Shown in pieces: positions 1 through 9,125 of a stretch of DNA of 64,000 nt. Position numbers and translations under genes: made by a program. Below the pieces are notes generated by a model, which saw nothing but the letters and a program-made list of their open reading frames with translations, was not told where the DNA came from and searched no databases. The stretch is from Rhodomicrobium sp. R_RK_3 (GTDB lineage Bacteria > Pseudomonadota > Alphaproteobacteria > Rhizobiales > Rhodomicrobiaceae): positions 1-64,000 of the forward strand of contig NZ_MWLK01000032.1 of the NCBI RefSeq assembly GCF_002198715.1. Direction: 5' to 3'. Every line of letters begins with the position of its first letter. The stretch's first letter is position 1.

Positions 1-73
1 TACGAGATCACCGCAATCGTGATATGAGTCGTTTTCGTTGCGGATCCGCCAAACGGGGCGGAAGGATGGTTTC

Positions 74-3000
74 ATGCCGTCGCAACACGAAGGGCAAGCG
101 CGGGATGCCGATACGGCTCACGCCGAGCACGCTGTGACAAGCGCAGTCGGCGCCGCCTCCGCGCGGCGGTTTCCGATCGTCGGGATCGGTGCGTCCGCCG
201 GGGGTCTCGACGCCTTCAAGGCCTTTCTGGCGCCGCTGCCGGCCGATACCGGCATGGCTTTCATCCTCGTCCAGCATCTCGACCCGCTACATGCCAGCCT
301 GATGGGCGACCTGCTCGCCAGCCATACCCGCATGCCGGTGACGCAGGCCACCGAGGGCACCGTGGTCGAGCCGGACCGCATCTATCTTATCCCGCCGGGC
401 GTCTCGCTCGCCATCGAGGGCGGCAGGCTGCGGCTGACCGAGCCGACCGAACGCCACGGCGCGCGCATGGCCTTCGATTTCTTCCTGCGCTCGCTGGCCG
501 CCGACTGCGGCGAACGCGCCATCGCCGTCGTGCTGTCCGGCACCGGCTCGGACGGCACCGAGGGCATCAAGGCGATCAAGGCCAAGGGCGGCTTCGCCAT
601 CGTCCAGGATCCGGCCGACGCCGCCTTCGACGGCATGCCCAAAAGCGCCATCAAGACGCGGCAGGTCGATCTGATCCTGCCGGTGGCGGAGATCCCGGCC
701 GCGCTGGTGGTGCAGGCGGCGCGCGCCAACCTGCGCTCGACCAACGCCAAGACCGGGGAAAAGGCCAGCGGCGACAAGCAGTTCATGGAAATCCTCGAAC
801 TGGTGCGGGAGAAGACCGGCCAGGATTTCTCGCTCTACAAGACCGGCACGCTGACCCGGCGCATCGAGCGGCGCATGTCGCTCGCCAGCATCACCGACGC
901 CGCCGCCTATGTCGAGATGCTGCGGGGCGATCCGGGCGAATTGGACAGCCTCGCTCAGGATCTGCTGATCAACGTCACGCAATTCTTCCGCGATGCGACC
1001 GCCTTCGAAGTGCTCGCCGCCAACATTATCCCCGAGATGATCGCCGCCCAGCCGCTCGACCGGCCCTTGCGCATCTGGGTGCCCGGCTGCTCGACCGGCG
1101 AGGAAGTCTATTCGCTGACCATCCTGTTCCTGGAGGCGATCGGCAAATCCAAGCGCAACGTCAAGCTCCAAGTCTTTGCCTCCGACGTCGATGCGCATTC
1201 CGTCGCCTTCGCGCGCGCCGGCGTCTATGGCCGCGAGACCGAGCAGCAGATCAGCCCGGAGCGGCTGGCGCGTTTCTTCTCGCGCGAGGGCGACGGCTTC
1301 CGCGCCGTGCGCGACCTGCGCGAGGCCGTGGTCTTCACCGTGCAGGACCTGCTCGCCGACCCGCCCTTCTCGCGGCTCGACATGATCTCCTGCCGCAATG
1401 TGCTCATCTACCTGCGCGCCGATGCGCAGGAGCAGATCCTGTCGCTGTTCCACTTCGCCTTGCGCGTCGACGGCGTGCTGTTCCTCGGCCGCTCCGAGAC
1501 GGTCGGCAAGTTCTCCGACCGCTTCGAGGCGATCAGCAAGAAGCAGCGCATCTACCGCCACATCACCGACAGCCGCCCCGGCGAGGTCGAATTCCCGCCG
1601 AGCGGCCCAGCCAGGGAACGCCCAGGGCCGCCGGCCGCCCTCACCATCCGCAAGATGGTGCACCGGACCAATTTCGAGGATCTGGCCTCAAAGCTGCTGC
1701 TGAACGCCTTCGCGCCGCCCGCCGTGCTGGTCGACAAGAAATATGAGGCGCTGTTCTATTCCGGCGCCGTCGACCGCTTCCTGCATGTCGTGCCCGGCGA
1801 GGCCAATCGCAGCATTCTGGTGATGGCGCGCGACGGCCTCAGGCCAAAGCTGCGCGCCGCGCTCGAAGGCGCCCGCGAGACCAAGCAACTGACCTGGAAG
1901 CTGGGCGCGCAGGTGCGCCGCGACGGCGCTGCCTTCGGCGTGAAGATCGCCGTCCAGCCGGTTCCGGCGGAAGGCGTGTTTCTGGTCAGCTTCATCGAGG
2001 AGCCCGAGCGCGCGGCCCCGGCCTCCGACGTCCTGCAGGCGCCCGAGGACGCGACCCGCGTCATGCAGCTCGAGCAGGAGCTCGACGAGACCCGCAAGGA
2101 GCTCAACGCCGCCATCCGCGACCTGGAAATCTCCAACGAAGACCTGCGCGCCGCCAATGAGGAGGCGCTGTCGACCAATGAGGAGTTCCAGTCCACCAAC
2201 GAGGAGCTGGAGACCTCCAAGGAGGAATTGCAGTCGCTGAACGAGGAGCTGACCGCCCTCAACGCGCAATTGCAGGAGACGCTGGAGCAGCAGCGCGCCA
2301 CCGCCGCCGACATGCAGAACATCCTGAACTCGTCGGACGTGGCGACGCTGTTCCTGGATGCCGGCCTCAACATCCGCTTCTTCACGCCGGCGGCGCGCTC
2401 GCTGTTCGGCGTCATCAGCGCCGATATCGGCCGCCCGCTCGACGATCTCGCCCAGCGCTTCGACGACGACGCCCTCCTGGCCGACGCCCGCACCGTCTTC
2501 GCCAAGGCCGAGCCGATCCGGCGCGAAATCGAAAGCCATGACGGCAATTGGTATATCCGCTCGATCCTGCCCTACCGCATCAACGGCAATGAGGTCGAGG
2601 GCGTCGTCATCACCTTCGCCGGCATTTCCGAGATGAAGGCGGCCGAGCAGAAGATCGAGGCGGCCAAGGCCTATGCCGAGGCGATCATCGCCACCATCAA
2701 GCAGCCGCTCGTGGTGCTCGACGAGAATCTGCGCATCCTGTCCGCCAGCGCCTCCTTCTTCTCCGTGTTCGGCAATGCCGCGTCCAGCGTCGGCAAGCCA
2801 TTGACGCTGGGCGGGCAACTGGACCCGGAGGTGCTGGCCGCCTTCGTCGCCCCGGTCAAGATCGGCCAGCACGCTGACGATTTGGAGCTGACGCTGCAAC
2901 TGCCCAACCTCGGCACCCGCACCATGCGGCTCAGCGCGCGCGAGATCGTCACCAGCGTATCCGACCAGCGGCGTCTGCTGATCTCCATCGACGACGTCAC

Positions 3001-4807
3001 CGACGACAAGGTCAAGGCCGAAGCCCTCGCCGCCGCCAGGGACGAAGCCGAGCGCGCCAATCTGGCCAAATCGCGCTTCCTCGCGGCGGCCAGCCACGAT
3101 CTGCGCCAGCCCTTGCAGACCATGAACCTGCTGCAGGGGATGCTCGCCGACGGCGTCTCCGACCCGGTCACCTCGAAGCTGATCGACCGGCTCGACAACA
3201 CCGTCGTGGCGATGTCGAGCCTGCTGGACAAGCTGCTGAACGTGAACCAGCTCGAAGCCGGCGTCGTGCAGCCGCGCTTCACCGATTTCGCCATCAACGA
3301 CCTGCTCGGCCAGTTGCAGACCGAATTCGAGCTTCACACGCTAAGCCATGGCCTCGACCTGCGCGTCGTGCCGTGCAGCCTGACGGTGCACAGCGATCCG
3401 CGCCTGCTCGGCCAGATCCTGCGCAATTTGCTGTCAAACGCCACCAAATACACCAGCGAAGGCAGGGTGCTGATCGGCTGCCGCCGGCGCGGCGCCGATC
3501 TGAGCATCGAGGTCTGGGATACCGGCGTTGGCATTCCCGAGACCGAGCTGGGCGCGATCTTCAAGGAATTCCACCAGCTCGACAATCGCGTCGCCAAGCG
3601 CTCCAAGGGGCTCGGGCTCGGCCTGTCGATCGTGCAGCGCCTCGCCGATCTGCTCGATGCGCCGGTCAGCGTTCAATCACGCGTCGGACATGGCTCGGTG
3701 TTCCGGGTCAAGGTGCCAGTGGTGCCGGGTTCGGCGAGCGCCGGCATGGCGCCGCCGCTGCTCCTGGAACGGGCCAGCCCCGCCCCAGCCGAGCCGGCGC
3801 CGGCGCCGGCGGTGATTTCGGAGCGTGCCCATACCATCCTGGTCGTCGAGGACGATGCCGAGGTCCGCAATACGCTGAAACTGCTGCTCGACAGCCGGGG
3901 CTGCACCACCTATGCCGCCTATGACGGTGAGCAGGCGCTCGCCATCGCCGCCGAGCGCGGCATGAATCTCGACCTCATCGTCGCCGATTATAATCTGCCC
4001 GGCCCCAACGGCCTCGAAGTCGTCGCCCAGATCGAGGAGGCGGCGGGCCGCAAGATCCCCGCCATCCTGCTGACCGGCGACATTTCCGCCGCGACGCTCC
4101 TGGACATCGCCGGCAAGGGCCTCGTGCATCTCTACAAGCCGGCCGATGCGCGGACGCTGATCCGCCATATCAACGGCATGCTGGGCGGCCGCAAATCGAT
4201 GGCGCCGACGATCTTCGTCGTCGACGACGACCGCCAGCTCTGCGAGAGCATCGGCGAGATGCTGGAGACGCATGGCTACCGCGCCGAGACCTACCCGGAC
4301 GGCGCCGCCTTCCTGGCCTCCTATTCGCCCGACCAGGGCGGCTGCCTGATCGCCGACGTCAGGATGCCCGGCATCGGCGGCCTGCAATTGATCGAGCGGC
4401 TGGCCGGCATGAAGCCGGCTCTGCCCGTCATCATGATTACCGGCTATGGCGACGTGTCGATGGCGGTGACGGCGATGAAGGCGGGGGCTTTCGATTTCAT
4501 CGAAAAGCCGATCCAGCAGAGCGAATTGCTCGCCAGCATCGAGCGGGCCCTGCGCTTCTCGCATGAGGGGTCGCGCGTCTCGACCGAGCGTGTCGTCGCC
4601 GCCTCCAAGATCGGCAGCCTGACCGCGCGGCAGCGGCAGATCCTCGACATGGTGCTCGCCGGCGCGCCGAGCAAGAAGATCGCCCAGCAGCTCAACATCA
4701 GCCAGCGCACGGTCGACAACCACCGCGCCGCGATCATGCGCAAGTTCGGCGCGCGCTCGGTGTTCGCCCTGTTCCGCGTGGCGCTGGCGGCGGGCGAAGT
4801 GGAATAA
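74..4807 (+). CDS. CheB/CheR/PAS/histidine kinase/receiver/receiver-LuxR fusion protein
   Basis: This 1,577-residue sensor combines chemotaxis-type methylation modules with a complete phosphorelay. Domains in order: CheB methylesterase (about 33-215; GASAGG with Ser41, QHLDP with His68, GSDG for Asp), CheR methyltransferase (about 235-500, with a PGCSTGEEVYS SAM-binding motif), a long glutamate-rich coiled coil (about 662-750), two PAS regions, a HisKA domain (SHDLRQPLQ, His1008), HATPase, a receiver with Asp1305, a second receiver with Asp1428, and a FixJ/NarL-type HTH (about 1516-1570). The second receiver plus HTH (from position 4199) looks like a normally separate response regulator fused in frame. 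The ATG at 74 is chosen because similarity starts after it; an earlier in-frame start at 38 would add 12 residues. No transmembrane segment is evident, so it is probably cytosolic. The ligand is unknown. Domain calls are firm; a role in methylation-tuned signalling is inference. Confidence 0.93.
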   Translation: MPSQHEGQARDADTAHAEHAVTSAVGAASARRFPIVGIGASAGGLDAFKAFLAPLPADTGMAFILVQHLDPLHASLMGDLLASHTRMPVTQATEGTVVEPDRIYLIPPGVSLAIEGGRLRLTEPTERHGARMAFDFFLRSLAADCGERAIAVVLSGTGSDGTEGIKAIKAKGGFAIVQDPADAAFDGMPKSAIKTRQVDLILPVAEIPAALVVQAARANLRSTNAKTGEKASGDKQFMEILELVREKTGQDFSLYKTGTLTRRIERRMSLASITDAAAYVEMLRGDPGELDSLAQDLLINVTQFFRDATAFEVLAANIIPEMIAAQPLDRPLRIWVPGCSTGEEVYSLTILFLEAIGKSKRNVKLQVFASDVDAHSVAFARAGVYGRETEQQISPERLARFFSREGDGFRAVRDLREAVVFTVQDLLADPPFSRLDMISCRNVLIYLRADAQEQILSLFHFALRVDGVLFLGRSETVGKFSDRFEAISKKQRIYRHITDSRPGEVEFPPSGPARERPGPPAALTIRKMVHRTNFEDLASKLLLNAFAPPAVLVDKKYEALFYSGAVDRFLHVVPGEANRSILVMARDGLRPKLRAALEGARETKQLTWKLGAQVRRDGAAFGVKIAVQPVPAEGVFLVSFIEEPERAAPASDVLQAPEDATRVMQLEQELDETRKELNAAIRDLEISNEDLRAANEEALSTNEEFQSTNEELETSKEELQSLNEELTALNAQLQETLEQQRATAADMQNILNSSDVATLFLDAGLNIRFFTPAARSLFGVISADIGRPLDDLAQRFDDDALLADARTVFAKAEPIRREIESHDGNWYIRSILPYRINGNEVEGVVITFAGISEMKAAEQKIEAAKAYAEAIIATIKQPLVVLDENLRILSASASFFSVFGNAASSVGKPLTLGGQLDPEVLAAFVAPVKIGQHADDLELTLQLPNLGTRTMRLSAREIVTSVSDQRRLLISIDDVTDDKVKAEALAAARDEAERANLAKSRFLAAASHDLRQPLQTMNLLQGMLADGVSDPVTSKLIDRLDNTVVAMSSLLDKLLNVNQLEAGVVQPRFTDFAINDLLGQLQTEFELHTLSHGLDLRVVPCSLTVHSDPRLLGQILRNLLSNATKYTSEGRVLIGCRRRGADLSIEVWDTGVGIPETELGAIFKEFHQLDNRVAKRSKGLGLGLSIVQRLADLLDAPVSVQSRVGHGSVFRVKVPVVPGSASAGMAPPLLLERASPAPAEPAPAPAVISERAHTILVVEDDAEVRNTLKLLLDSRGCTTYAAYDGEQALAIAAERGMNLDLIVADYNLPGPNGLEVVAQIEEAAGRKIPAILLTGDISAATLLDIAGKGLVHLYKPADARTLIRHINGMLGGRKSMAPTIFVVDDDRQLCESIGEMLETHGYRAETYPDGAAFLASYSPDQGGCLIADVRMPGIGGLQLIERLAGMKPALPVIMITGYGDVSMAVTAMKAGAFDFIEKPIQQSELLASIERALRFSHEGSRVSTERVVAASKIGSLTARQRQILDMVLAGAPSKKIAQQLNISQRTVDNHRAAIMRKFGARSVFALFRVALAAGEVE

Positions 4808-4856
4808 TGGCTCGGCGCGCAATGCCAGCGGTACGATCCGGCCTCTCCTCCCCTCT

Positions 4857-4888
4857 ACTGTCATCCCCCCGAAAGCGGGGATGACAGT
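4857..4888. terminator. Inverted repeat between convergent genes, possible bidirectional terminator
   Basis: A 12-bp perfect stem (ACTGTCATCCCC and its complement) with an 8-nt loop lies in the 86-bp gap between the sensor kinase and the convergent end of nasA. No U-run follows on either strand. It resembles the short GTCATCCCC-type palindromes scattered in alphaproteobacterial intergenic DNA and could serve as a transcription end or mRNA 3' stabiliser for both genes. Confidence 0.5.
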
Positions 4889-4893
4889 GACGC

Positions 4894-7554
4894 CTACTCC
4901 GCCGCCGCCCTGAATGTCTGCGGCGTGTCCTTCAGCATCCGCTTGATCTCCGGCACGCAGGAGCCGCAATTGGTGCCCGCGCGCAGCACCAGCCCGACCG
5001 CCTCGGCGCTGTCGGCGCCTTGGGCGATGGCCGCCGCGATCCGCGCCGCGCGCACCTGGAAGCAGACGCAGACGATGCCGCCCTCCCGGTTGACCGCGCC
5101 GCTCGCCGGACGCCCGGCGAGGATGGCGCGGCGATCCTCCGGCGTCAGCCGCTGTTTCGACAGCAGCGAGGTCAGCCATTCGCCCGGCGGCTCAGCCGGC
5201 TCCGGCGCGACATGGATGGCGGCGATCAGCCGCCCGTCATCGAGGCGCGCCGCGCGGAAAATGCCGAGCCCCGCGTCCTCGAACTCCGCCAAGTCCCCCT
5301 GCCCCGCCAGCCCGCGCGCCCATGCGGCCAGTCCCTCCTCCGGCGCCTCCAGCGCGAAACCCGTCAAGAATCCCCCCGCGACCCGCGATGCCGACCAATA
5401 GGCGCAGCCATCGGGCCGCAGCATCTCCCGCGACAGGCAATAGCCCCAATGCGACGCCGCCAGCGGCCGGATGTGCGCCGGCGTCGCCTTGGATTCCGGC
5501 TGCCCCGACACCGGATCGGTGAGCGGCTGCACCAGCGCGCAGACCCTCGCCGCGCCGCTATTTTCCGCCGACCAATGCATCGGCGCGAACAACGATCCCG
5601 GCCGCTGCCCCTCAGCCAGCACCACCCGCAGCGCCACAGCGCCATAGGCCGTCTTCACTTCGGCAAGGCCGCCGCCCGCTAGCCCGAACCGCGCCGCATC
5701 CTCGGGATGGATCTCGACGAACGGCTCGGCAATGTGCTGCGACAGGCGCGCGGATTTGCCGGTGCGCGTCATGGTGTGCCACTGGTCGCGGATGCGGCCG
5801 GTGTTCAGCACCAGCGGCCAGTCCGCCGACACCGCCGCCGCCAGCCCCGCGCCGCCCGCCGCCACGAACTGCGCCTTGCCGTCCGGCGTGAAGAAGCGGC
5901 CATCGGCGAACAGCCGCCGCGTCGGCGCGCCGCCGCGTGGATGCGGCCACTGAAACGGGCGCATCTGCTCGCATTCGGCCTTGGTCATGCATTCGCGCGC
6001 GGAAATGTCGAAAGCGCGCTGGCCGTCATTCTCGAAACCCGACAGCGCCGCGTGCTCGCGGAAAATATCGGCCGGGCCGGCATAGGCGAAATCGCCGCCC
6101 CAGCCCAGATGCGCGGCGGCCTCGGCGAGGATGCGCCAGTCTGGCCGCGCCTCGCCGGGCAGCGGCAGGAAGGCGCGCTGGCGCGAAATCCGCCGCTCCG
6201 AATTGGTGACGGTGCCGTCCTTCTCGCCCCAGGCGGCGGCGGGCAGGCGGATATGGGCAAGCGCCGCCGTGTCGGTCGAGGCGACGTTTTCCGAGATCAC
6301 GAACAGCTCGAGTTTTGTAAGCGCCGCCCGCGCGCCATCGGCGTCGGGCAGGCTGACGGCGGGATTGGTGCCCATCACCCAGAGCGCCTTGATCTGCCCA
6401 CGCTGGATCGCCTCGAACATCTGCACCGCCTTCAGCCCCGGCCCGGCGACGAGGTTCGGGGCGTTCCAGAAGCGGCGCACGCGGCTCCGCTCGGCTTCGG
6501 AGAAGTCCATATGGGCGGCGAGCATGTTGGCCATGCCGCCCACCTCGCGGCCGCCCATCGCATTGGGCTGGCCGGTCAAGGAGAGCGGGCCGCAGCCGGT
6601 CTTGCCGATCCGGCCGGTCGCCAGATGGCAATTGAGGATGGCGTTGACCTTGTCCGTCCCTTGCGCCGACTGGTTGACGCCCTGGCTGTAGCAGGAGACG
6701 ACGCGCGGCGTCTCCGCCCACCAGCGGTAGAAGCGCTCGATCTCGGCGGCGTCCAGGCCGGTCGCCGCGCTGACGTCACCCGACTGCGCGCGCGCCTCGG
6801 CCAGCGCGGTTTCGAACCCGTTCGTATGCGCCTCGATGAACTCCGCGTCGAGCGCACCGTGGTCCGCCAGCCAGACCAGCAGCCCGTTCCACAAGGCGAT
6901 GTCGGAGCCGGGGGCGATGGAGAGCTGCAGATCCGAGCCCTCGGTGGTCGCCGTGGCGCGCGGGTCGATATTGACGACGCGGGCGCTACGCTCGCGCGCC
7001 TTCTGGATGCGCTGATAGAGGATGGGGTGGCACCAGGCGGCGTTCGATCCCGCCAGCACGATCAGATCGGCCACGTCCAAATCCTCATAGCATTGCGGCA
7101 CCACATCCGCGCCGAAAGCCCGCTTGTGCCCCGCGACGGAGGACGCCATGCACAGCCGCGAATTGGTGTCGACATGCGGCGTGCCGATAAAGCCCTTGGC
7201 CAGCTTGTTGGCGACGTAATAGTCCTCGGTCAGCAACTGGCCGGAGAGGTAGAAGGCGATCGCTTCCGGCCCATGCTCCGCCGCGATGCGGCGGAAACCT
7301 GCCGCCAATTCCGCGAGCGCCGCGTCCCAGCCGACGCGCGCGCCGCCGATTTCCGGGTGGAGCAGCCGCCCCTCCAGATCGATGGTTTCGCCGAGGGCGG
7401 CGCCCTTGACGCAGAGCCGCCCGTAATTGGCCGGATGGGTGACGTCGCCCAGAATGACCGCATTGCCGAGCCCGTCGGGCTTGGCCATCACGCCGCAGCC
7501 GACGCCGCAATAGGGACAGGTCGTCTTCACCGGCTTTGTCTCATGGAGCCGCAT
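4894..7554 (-). CDS. nasA: Assimilatory nitrate reductase catalytic subunit NasA
   Basis: This enzyme reduces nitrate to nitrite in the cytoplasm, using a bis-MGD molybdenum cofactor and an N-terminal [4Fe-4S] cluster (Cys13, Cys16, Cys20, Cys48 in CPYCGVGC...GRLCVKG). The middle of the 886-residue protein is a molybdopterin oxidoreductase plus a molydopterin-dinucleotide-binding domain. The C-terminus carries a BFD-like [2Fe-2S] domain (CVCF...CGSC, about residues 820-870), as in Klebsiella-type NasA. The start is fixed by a one-base TGATG overlap with the upstream flavoprotein gene, which implies translational coupling; the longer upstream frame has no similarity. It is the last gene of the nas operon, immediately downstream of the reductases that probably feed it electrons. 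There is no Tat signal, consistent with an assimilatory rather than a periplasmic enzyme. Confidence 0.96.
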   Translation of the reverse strand: MRLHETKPVKTTCPYCGVGCGVMAKPDGLGNAVILGDVTHPANYGRLCVKGAALGETIDLEGRLLHPEIGGARVGWDAALAELAAGFRRIAAEHGPEAIAFYLSGQLLTEDYYVANKLAKGFIGTPHVDTNSRLCMASSVAGHKRAFGADVVPQCYEDLDVADLIVLAGSNAAWCHPILYQRIQKARERSARVVNIDPRATATTEGSDLQLSIAPGSDIALWNGLLVWLADHGALDAEFIEAHTNGFETALAEARAQSGDVSAATGLDAAEIERFYRWWAETPRVVSCYSQGVNQSAQGTDKVNAILNCHLATGRIGKTGCGPLSLTGQPNAMGGREVGGMANMLAAHMDFSEAERSRVRRFWNAPNLVAGPGLKAVQMFEAIQRGQIKALWVMGTNPAVSLPDADGARAALTKLELFVISENVASTDTAALAHIRLPAAAWGEKDGTVTNSERRISRQRAFLPLPGEARPDWRILAEAAAHLGWGGDFAYAGPADIFREHAALSGFENDGQRAFDISARECMTKAECEQMRPFQWPHPRGGAPTRRLFADGRFFTPDGKAQFVAAGGAGLAAAVSADWPLVLNTGRIRDQWHTMTRTGKSARLSQHIAEPFVEIHPEDAARFGLAGGGLAEVKTAYGAVALRVVLAEGQRPGSLFAPMHWSAENSGAARVCALVQPLTDPVSGQPESKATPAHIRPLAASHWGYCLSREMLRPDGCAYWSASRVAGGFLTGFALEAPEEGLAAWARGLAGQGDLAEFEDAGLGIFRAARLDDGRLIAAIHVAPEPAEPPGEWLTSLLSKQRLTPEDRRAILAGRPASGAVNREGGIVCVCFQVRAARIAAAIAQGADSAEAVGLVLRAGTNCGSCVPEIKRMLKDTPQTFRAAAE

Positions 7555-9125
7555 CAATAGACATCCTGCTGATAGCGACCATCCGCCTTGAGCTTGCCGA
7601 CAAAAGCCCTGGCCGCCGTCTCGCTCATGCCGCCATGCACGGCGACGGACTCGGCCAGCGCGTTTTCCACATCCTTGGCCATGCGCTTGGCATCGCCGCA
7701 GACATAGACATGCGCCCCCTCGCCGAGCCACGCCCAGAGTTTGGCGCCCGCTTCGCGCATCTTGTCCTGCACATAGACCTTGCGCTCGCCGTCGCGCGAC
7801 CAGGCGGTCGACAGATGCGTCAGCACCCCGTCGACGGCGAATTGGTGGATTTCCTCGCGGTAGAAGAAGTCGCAATGCTCGCGCTGATGGCCGAAGAACA
7901 GCCAGTTCCTGCCCGGCGCGGCGGTCGCCTTGCGGTGCCAGAGGAAGGAGCGGAAGGGGGCGATGCCGGTGCCCGGCCCGACCATGATGATCGGCGTCGC
8001 GGGATCGGCGGGCAGGCCGAAGCCGTGCGCCTTCTGAATGTAGACTTTGACGCGTGCGCCGGGCGTCAGCCGGTCGGCCAGGAAGGTCGAGGCGACGCCG
8101 AGGCGGCCGCGCTCGCCGATGGCATAGCGGACGGCGTCGACAGTCAGCGCGAGCTTGCCGGGCGTCGCCGCCGGGGAAGACGAGATGGAATAGAGGCGCG
8201 GTTGAAGCGGCTCGAGGCTTTCCAGGAAGGCTTCCGGGTCGGGATGGACGGGCGCGAATTTCTCCAGCGCCGCCAGCACGTCGAGCGTCGCGGCATCGCC
8301 GTCCGGGTCGCCGCCTTGGGCCAGAAGCTTCGCCTTGCGCCTCCGCTCGCCGCCGGTGACGTAGCCCATCAGCTCGAACAGCATGTCGGGGGCGAGGCCG
8401 AGCGAATAATCCTCGATCAGCGCGGCGCGCAGCGTTTTGCCGCCGACCGGGAAATCGGCGGGCGCGCGCATGGCGGCGAGCACCGCGTCCGCGAGGGCGG
8501 GGTCGTTCTGGGCGAACAGGCCAAAGCTGTCGCCGGGCGCGTAGTCGAGGCCGCAGCCATCGAGGTCGAATTCGACGTGCCGCGCGTCCTTCTCGGAGGT
8601 CTCGCCGGTGAGCCGCCGGGCGCCGAGGAAGGTGGCCTCGACGGGGGCTTCACGCGAATAGCCCGGGATCGCGGCGGGTTTCGGCGTTTCCGCCACGACT
8701 GCCGCCGGAGCCACACCCCCTGCCTCGGCCAGCAGCGTTTTCAGCATCCGGCTGGTTTCCTTGCCGCCGGGGACGCAGAGATTCTGCCGGGCCTCCTCGC
8801 CCTTGAACAGCTTCTCCGCATAGCTCTCGCAGAGATAGCCGCATTGGCCGCAATCCTGCTGCGCCATCGCGGCGAAAAGCTTTCTCGGCAAGGGGCGGTT
8901 CTCCGCGAGGGTCATACGCTCGGGCAAAGGCATGGCGGGATCGTGCCAGGGCGCGCCGTCATCGGCCTCGGCTGGTGCGGGGGTAGTTTGCGGCGTCTCA
9001 AAGGACAGCAGCCCGGCGAAGAAGCCGTTCAGCCATGCCCGCTGCGCATCCGAAAAGGGCGCCGTCGGCGGGATCAGCGGGGCATCTTGCGGCGGCACGA
9101 AGGCTTGCGGCGCTTGGATGGTCAT
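7554..9125 (-). CDS. Iron-sulfur/FAD reductase (sulfite reductase alpha-like), probable electron donor for nitrate/nitrite reduction
   Basis: The protein has 523 residues. About residues 85-120 carry a four-cysteine [4Fe-4S] motif (CGQCGYLCESYA...NLCVPGG). This is followed by a CysJ/cytochrome P450 reductase-type FAD and NAD(P)H module (LYSISSSP for FAD, MVGPGTGIAPFRSF for nucleotide, C-terminal aromatic ending DVY). The flavodoxin (FMN) domain of true CysJ is absent; the iron-sulfur segment takes its place. Homologues are usually annotated sulfite reductase subunit alpha, but no sulfite reductase is nearby. Its position between nirA (ATGA 4-base overlap) and nasA (TGATG overlap) argues that it moves electrons from NAD(P)H, possibly via ferredoxin, to NirA and/or NasA. 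The domain assignment is seen; the partner assignment is inference. Confidence 0.85.
   Translation of the reverse strand: MTIQAPQAFVPPQDAPLIPPTAPFSDAQRAWLNGFFAGLLSFETPQTTPAPAEADDGAPWHDPAMPLPERMTLAENRPLPRKLFAAMAQQDCGQCGYLCESYAEKLFKGEEARQNLCVPGGKETSRMLKTLLAEAGGVAPAAVVAETPKPAAIPGYSREAPVEATFLGARRLTGETSEKDARHVEFDLDGCGLDYAPGDSFGLFAQNDPALADAVLAAMRAPADFPVGGKTLRAALIEDYSLGLAPDMLFELMGYVTGGERRRKAKLLAQGGDPDGDAATLDVLAALEKFAPVHPDPEAFLESLEPLQPRLYSISSSPAATPGKLALTVDAVRYAIGERGRLGVASTFLADRLTPGARVKVYIQKAHGFGLPADPATPIIMVGPGTGIAPFRSFLWHRKATAAPGRNWLFFGHQREHCDFFYREEIHQFAVDGVLTHLSTAWSRDGERKVYVQDKMREAGAKLWAWLGEGAHVYVCGDAKRMAKDVENALAESVAVHGGMSETAARAFVGKLKADGRYQQDVY

Noticed and set aside
287-1663. Long open frame on the minus strand inside the CheB-CheR kinase gene, and many similar ones
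   Set aside because: GC-rich DNA with strong third-position bias leaves shadow frames open. The translation is low-complexity Arg/Gly/Ala/Leu with no recognisable family, and the opposite strand encodes a clear protein. The same applies to long shadows at 1688-3337, 5707-7560, 9173-10915, 11581-13482, 24950-27082, 27326-29359, 43204-45195 and 50552-52519.
4199-4807. Separate response regulator gene starting at the internal ATG
   Set aside because: The frame is continuous with the kinase and no good ribosome binding site precedes 4199, so one fused gene is annotated; the option is kept as a finding.
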